Below are positions 24,039-26,901 of a stretch of 26,901 nucleotides of DNA, piece after piece. Every line of letters begins with the position of its first letter. Position 1 is the first letter of the stretch. This DNA comes from DATESN01 sp035270785. Lineage in GTDB: Bacteria; Bacillota; Clostridia; Lachnospirales; Lachnospiraceae. The notes beneath the pieces are model-generated. The model worked only from the letters and a program-made list of their open reading frames with translations. It made no database searches and was not told where the DNA came from. Position numbers and translations under genes: made by a program. The stretch spans positions 1 to 26,901 of the forward strand of contig DATESN010000060.1 in NCBI GenBank assembly GCA_035270785.1, written 5' to 3'.

Positions 24039-25076
24039 TTATCTCTGTATTCTTCCTGTTGTATTTCCCCCTGCTAGTGCATGAACCTCTTCCACAGAAA
24101 CCTGATTATAATCCCCTTCAACTGCATGCTTCAAACAACTAGCAGCCACTGCAAATTCAATTTGCTCTTGTGGTTTCCACTTTTGAATCGTTGCATAAAT
24201 AAGTCCTGCACCAAAGGAATCACCACCACCCACTCTATCAACAATATGTATATTATATTCTTTACTAATATAACATGTTTGATTGGTATATAACATAGCT
24301 GCCCATTTATTATCATTTGCTGATAAAGAGGTGCGAAGGGTAATTGCCACCGTTTTAAAGCCAAACCTTTCGCACAGTCTTTTTGCTACCTCTTTATAGC
24401 CTTCTTTATTGATTTCTCCCTTATTTAGGTTCGTATTATCTGCTGTAATTCCAAACACATCGCTAGCGTCTTCTTCATTTGCAATACAAACATCTACATT
24501 TTGACAAAGTAAAGTCATCACTTCTCTGGCTTTTTCCTGACTCCACAATTTCTTACGATAATTAAGGTCGCAACTTACTGTAATTCCTTTTTCTTTCGCT
24601 TTCTTACAAGCCGCGAGACAGATTGATGCAACGGAATCACTAAGTGCTGGAGTTATACCAGTAAAATGAAACCACTCCACACCATCAAATATATGATCCC
24701 AATCAAAATCAGCTTCTATCGCATTGGCAATTGCGGAATTTGCACGATCATAAATAACTTTGGATGGTCTTTGACTAGCACCCTTCTCCAAATAGTAAAT
24801 ACCCATTCTATCGTCGCCTCTAGCAATATATGTTGTATCGACTCCATATTTTCTCAAAGAGTTTATAGCTGCCTGTCCTATTTCATGGCTTGGTAATTTA
24901 GATACAAATGCCACATCCAATCCAAAATTTGCTAATGAAACAGCCACATTGGCTTCACCACCTCCAAAGGTTGCACCTAGCGTTTCTGCCTGTATAAAAC
25001 GATAATATCCCTCTGGTGCCAAACGCAACATTATTTCTCCAAATGTGATTACTTTTTTTTTCATATTATTTTTCAA
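24039..25076 (-). CDS. kdgK: 2-keto-3-deoxygluconate kinase (PfkB family)
   Basis: This cytoplasmic sugar kinase of about 345 residues phosphorylates 2-keto-3-deoxygluconate to KDPG in the uronic acid pathway, feeding the aldolase encoded just upstream. The N-terminus has VITFGEIMLRLAPEG, followed by the substrate loop FGGGEANVAVSLA, and the C-terminal PfkB signature DRVGGGDSFGAG carries catalytic Asp286. The best start is TTG at 25076: AGGAGGT overlaps the eda stop codon and lies six bases before it. The ATG at 25064 would be about 18 bases from that site. Other PfkB kinases (fructokinase, tagatose kinase) are possible by fold, but the neighbours uxaC and eda fix the assignment. Confidence 0.92.
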   Translation of the reverse strand: MKNNMKKKVITFGEIMLRLAPEGYYRFIQAETLGATFGGGEANVAVSLANFGLDVAFVSKLPSHEIGQAAINSLRKYGVDTTYIARGDDRMGIYYLEKGASQRPSKVIYDRANSAIANAIEADFDWDHIFDGVEWFHFTGITPALSDSVASICLAACKKAKEKGITVSCDLNYRKKLWSQEKAREVMTLLCQNVDVCIANEEDASDVFGITADNTNLNKGEINKEGYKEVAKRLCERFGFKTVAITLRTSLSANDNKWAAMLYTNQTCYISKEYNIHIVDRVGGGDSFGAGLIYATIQKWKPQEQIEFAVAASCLKHAVEGDYNQVSVEEVHALAGGNTTGRIQR

Positions 25077-25080
25077 TATA

Positions 25081-25719
25081 TTACCTCCTAACCGATTGAA
25101 CAATTTCGTTTGCTTCCCTAACCAGCTTAGTAATTTCGTCGAATCTTCCTTCTGCAATTAGTTTTTCTTTTACCATCCATGAGCCACCACAAGCAAATAC
25201 TTTCTTACATTTAAGATAGCTTGCCACATTTTCAGGTGTTATGCCACCAGTTGGCATAAAGTTAACATAACCATAAGGTCCAGACATAGCTTCAATCATC
25301 TGTATACCACCTGCTACCTCTGATGGAAAGAATTTTACAGCATCTAAACCAAATGCCAGTGTCTGCTCTAATTCCGTTGGTGTCATTATTCCAGGTATAA
25401 TAGGAATCTGCTTGCTAATACAGTATTGTACAACACTGGGATTAAAACCAGGACTAACAATAAATTTAGCTCCTGCACCAACAGCGCGATCTACTTGTTC
25501 CGTTGTTAGCACAGTGCCTGCCCCTACTAACATATTTGGATAGTTTTTAGTCATTATTCTTATGGACTCTTCTGCTGCCTCAGTTCTAAACGTTATTTCC
25601 GCGCATGGAAGTCCTCCCTCAATAAATGCCTTCCCAAGGGGAAGAGCATCCTTCACATCGTTTAATACAACAACTGGTACAATTCCTATTTTACTTATTT
25701 TGTATAATATCATATCCAT
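25081..25719 (-). CDS. eda: KDPG / KHG aldolase
   Basis: A 212-residue class I aldolase that splits 2-keto-3-deoxy-6-phosphogluconate into pyruvate and glyceraldehyde-3-phosphate, the last step of uronate breakdown. The Schiff-base lysine is Lys129 in DAVKFFPSE. Glu41 and Arg45 in AEITFRTEAA fill the other active-site positions, and GAGTVLT and MPTGGIT are family strings. The start chosen is the ATG at 25719 (MDMILYKIS), preceded by GGAGGG; the upstream in-frame ATG at 25773 lies inside uxaC and has no matching site. Only two bases separate the uxaC stop from this ATG, and its own stop overlaps the kdgK ribosome binding site, so the three genes are tightly coupled. Confidence 0.95.
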   Translation of the reverse strand: MDMILYKISKIGIVPVVVLNDVKDALPLGKAFIEGGLPCAEITFRTEAAEESIRIMTKNYPNMLVGAGTVLTTEQVDRAVGAGAKFIVSPGFNPSVVQYCISKQIPIIPGIMTPTELEQTLAFGLDAVKFFPSEVAGGIQMIEAMSGPYGYVNFMPTGGITPENVASYLKCKKVFACGGSWMVKEKLIAEGRFDEITKLVREANEIVQSVRR

Positions 25720-25721
25720 AA

Positions 25722-26901
25722 TTATTTTCCCTCCAGTGATAATTTGAAATATTCTATTGCATTTTGGTAACAAATGCCTCTTACAATTTCCTTCAAATAT
25801 TTCATATCTAGTGGATATTCTCCTGTTTCCACCCAGTCACCTATTTTGTTACATAAAATCCTTCTATAATATTCATGTCGGGGATAAGACAGATAACTTC
25901 GCGAATCCGTCAGCATGCCCACATTCGAATTCAGGATTCCCTGTCTTGAATAAATTTCAATTTGTTCCTCAATTCCTGCTTTATGATCATTAAACCACCA
26001 AGCAGGTCCGAATTGAACTTTCGCCTTGCCACCATTGTTTTGAAAGTTTCCGCACATAGCTGCTAGCATTTCATTATCCTTTGGATTTAGATTGTATAAA
26101 ATAGTTCTTGGTAACTCATCTTTTCTCTTCATTGCATCCAGAAGTGAACTTAACTGATGGGCATATACTAAGTCACTACAGCTATCGCTACCTACATTGT
26201 CACCAATACTATTTTGCAATGCAGTATCATTATTTCTAAGTGCACCTATATGCATTTGCATTACCATGTTTTGCCTTGCGTATTCTCTTCCTAGTGATCT
26301 TAGTATATATGCTTTATAACTTTCTATTTCTATATTGCTCAGCGATTTATTTTTTAGTTTCTTCTGGAAGATTTCGTCTGCTTGTTTTTTAGTTGTTTCT
26401 CTATAAAAGTTATTTTCCAAACTATGATCACTCACCAAACATCCATTTTCTTTAAAAAAAGAAATTCTATTTTTCAGTGCATCTAACAAGTTATCGATAT
26501 TTGCAATATTTTGTTTAGCAGACTCACCAAGCAATCCTACATATTCATTGAAATCCGTTTTTTCAATTGCAATGATACGATCTGGGCGAAATGTCGGCAT
26601 TACTGCAATTTCAAATCTTTCCTCTTTCAATTTTTTATGATACTCCAGATTATCTACCGGATCGTCTGTTGTACAAAGCGCTGTCACATGCTGCATACGA
26701 AGTAGGTTTCGGATTGAATATTCTTTTGTTTTTAACATTGCATTACACCGATTCCATATAACATTGGCATTTTCCTCATTTATTGGATCCATTATCTGGA
26801 AATAGCGTTGCAATTCCATATGCGTCCAATGATATAGTGGATTACCTATGGCTCCTCGAACCGTTTTTACAAATGATATGTATTTATCATAATCAGGCGC
26901 A
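25722..26901 (-). CDS. uxaC: Uronate (glucuronate/galacturonate) isomerase, 5' end beyond the window
   Basis: UxaC converts D-glucuronate to D-fructuronate and D-galacturonate to D-tagaturonate, the first cytoplasmic step of the pathway. The frame stays open past the internal ATG at 26819 to the window edge and encodes the conserved GNPLYHWTHMELQRYF there, so the gene starts outside; about 75 N-terminal residues are missing compared with the usual 466-470. Other family strings are VMPTFRPDR, AKVQFGPAWWFNDHKAGI and MLTDSRSYLSYPRHEYYRRI. It is the first visible gene of the uxaC-eda-kdgK-GH127-GH43-GH30 operon. The oxidoreductase and dehydratase steps (UxaB/UxuB, UxaA/UxuA) are not in the window and may lie upstream. 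Confidence 0.96.
   Translation of the reverse strand, partial: APDYDKYISFVKTVRGAIGNPLYHWTHMELQRYFQIMDPINEENANVIWNRCNAMLKTKEYSIRNLLRMQHVTALCTTDDPVDNLEYHKKLKEERFEIAVMPTFRPDRIIAIEKTDFNEYVGLLGESAKQNIANIDNLLDALKNRISFFKENGCLVSDHSLENNFYRETTKKQADEIFQKKLKNKSLSNIEIESYKAYILRSLGREYARQNMVMQMHIGALRNNDTALQNSIGDNVGSDSCSDLVYAHQLSSLLDAMKRKDELPRTILYNLNPKDNEMLAAMCGNFQNNGGKAKVQFGPAWWFNDHKAGIEEQIEIYSRQGILNSNVGMLTDSRSYLSYPRHEYYRRILCNKIGDWVETGEYPLDMKYLKEIVRGICYQNAIEYFKLSLEGK

Noticed and set aside
1..26901. tRNA or rRNA genes, CRISPR arrays, toxin-antitoxin pairs, transposases, phage genes
   Set aside because: No cloverleaf-like sequence, regular direct repeats, or recognisable mobile or defence proteins were found on either strand.

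Overview
The window looks like a piece of a low-GC Gram-positive chromosome, most likely a plant- or gut-polysaccharide-degrading member of the Lachnospiraceae or a related Clostridia. The signs are the AT-rich sequence, strong AGGAGG-type ribosome binding sites, AddAB instead of RecBCD, lipoprotein-type secreted proteins, YesM/YesN-like two-component genes and an ECF-type thiamine transporter. I see no tRNA or rRNA gene, CRISPR array, prophage or insertion sequence. Apart from two genes at the left, everything is on the minus strand.

Left part (1-4210). A pyridoxal/pyridoxamine kinase gene (+, own promoter) converges on a minus-strand envelope-stress-like operon: PadR regulator, DUF1700 (HAAS) membrane protein, DUF4097 repeat protein and a small PspC protein. 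The first three are overlapped and translationally coupled. Between padR and thiT lies the only gene-free stretch above 300 bases (3056-3456). It is dense: two divergent promoters with identical hexamers (TTGACA-17-TATAGT), a candidate operator palindrome, a long 5'-terminal hairpin, a TPP riboswitch and an expression platform that can sequester the thiT ribosome binding site. A strong bidirectional terminator closes thiT and the convergent addA.

Middle part (4225-12574). A ylmH-addB-addA operon carries an S4-domain ribosome-associated protein (YlmH/RqcP2 family) and the two subunits of the AddAB helicase-nuclease, transcribed from a good promoter at 12197-12225. Upstream is a 94-residue unknown gene with its own terminator.

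Right part (12718-26901). About 14 kb of minus-strand genes forms a carbohydrate-use locus in two transcription units. The upstream unit reads uxaC (cut by the window edge), eda, kdgK, GH127, GH43, GH30 lipoprotein and a small VOC protein. The downstream unit starts at a promoter at about 18590 and reads sugar-binding lipoprotein, two ABC permeases, a YesM-like sensor kinase and a YesN-like AraC-type response regulator. No ABC ATPase is present. The likely flow is: surface GH30 trims a polymer, the ABC transporter imports oligosaccharides, cytoplasmic GH43 and GH127 remove pentose residues, and UxaC, KdgK and Eda take released uronic acids to pyruvate and glyceraldehyde-3-phosphate. The substrate is probably a uronic-acid- and arabinose-containing plant hemicellulose or pectin side chain (inference).

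I found no clearly unprecedented system. The best leads are the layered 5' leader of thiT, the 21-bp-spaced repeats before the ABC operon that look like a site for the operon's own response regulator, and a GH30 enzyme lacking the usual glucuronoxylanase arginine motif.
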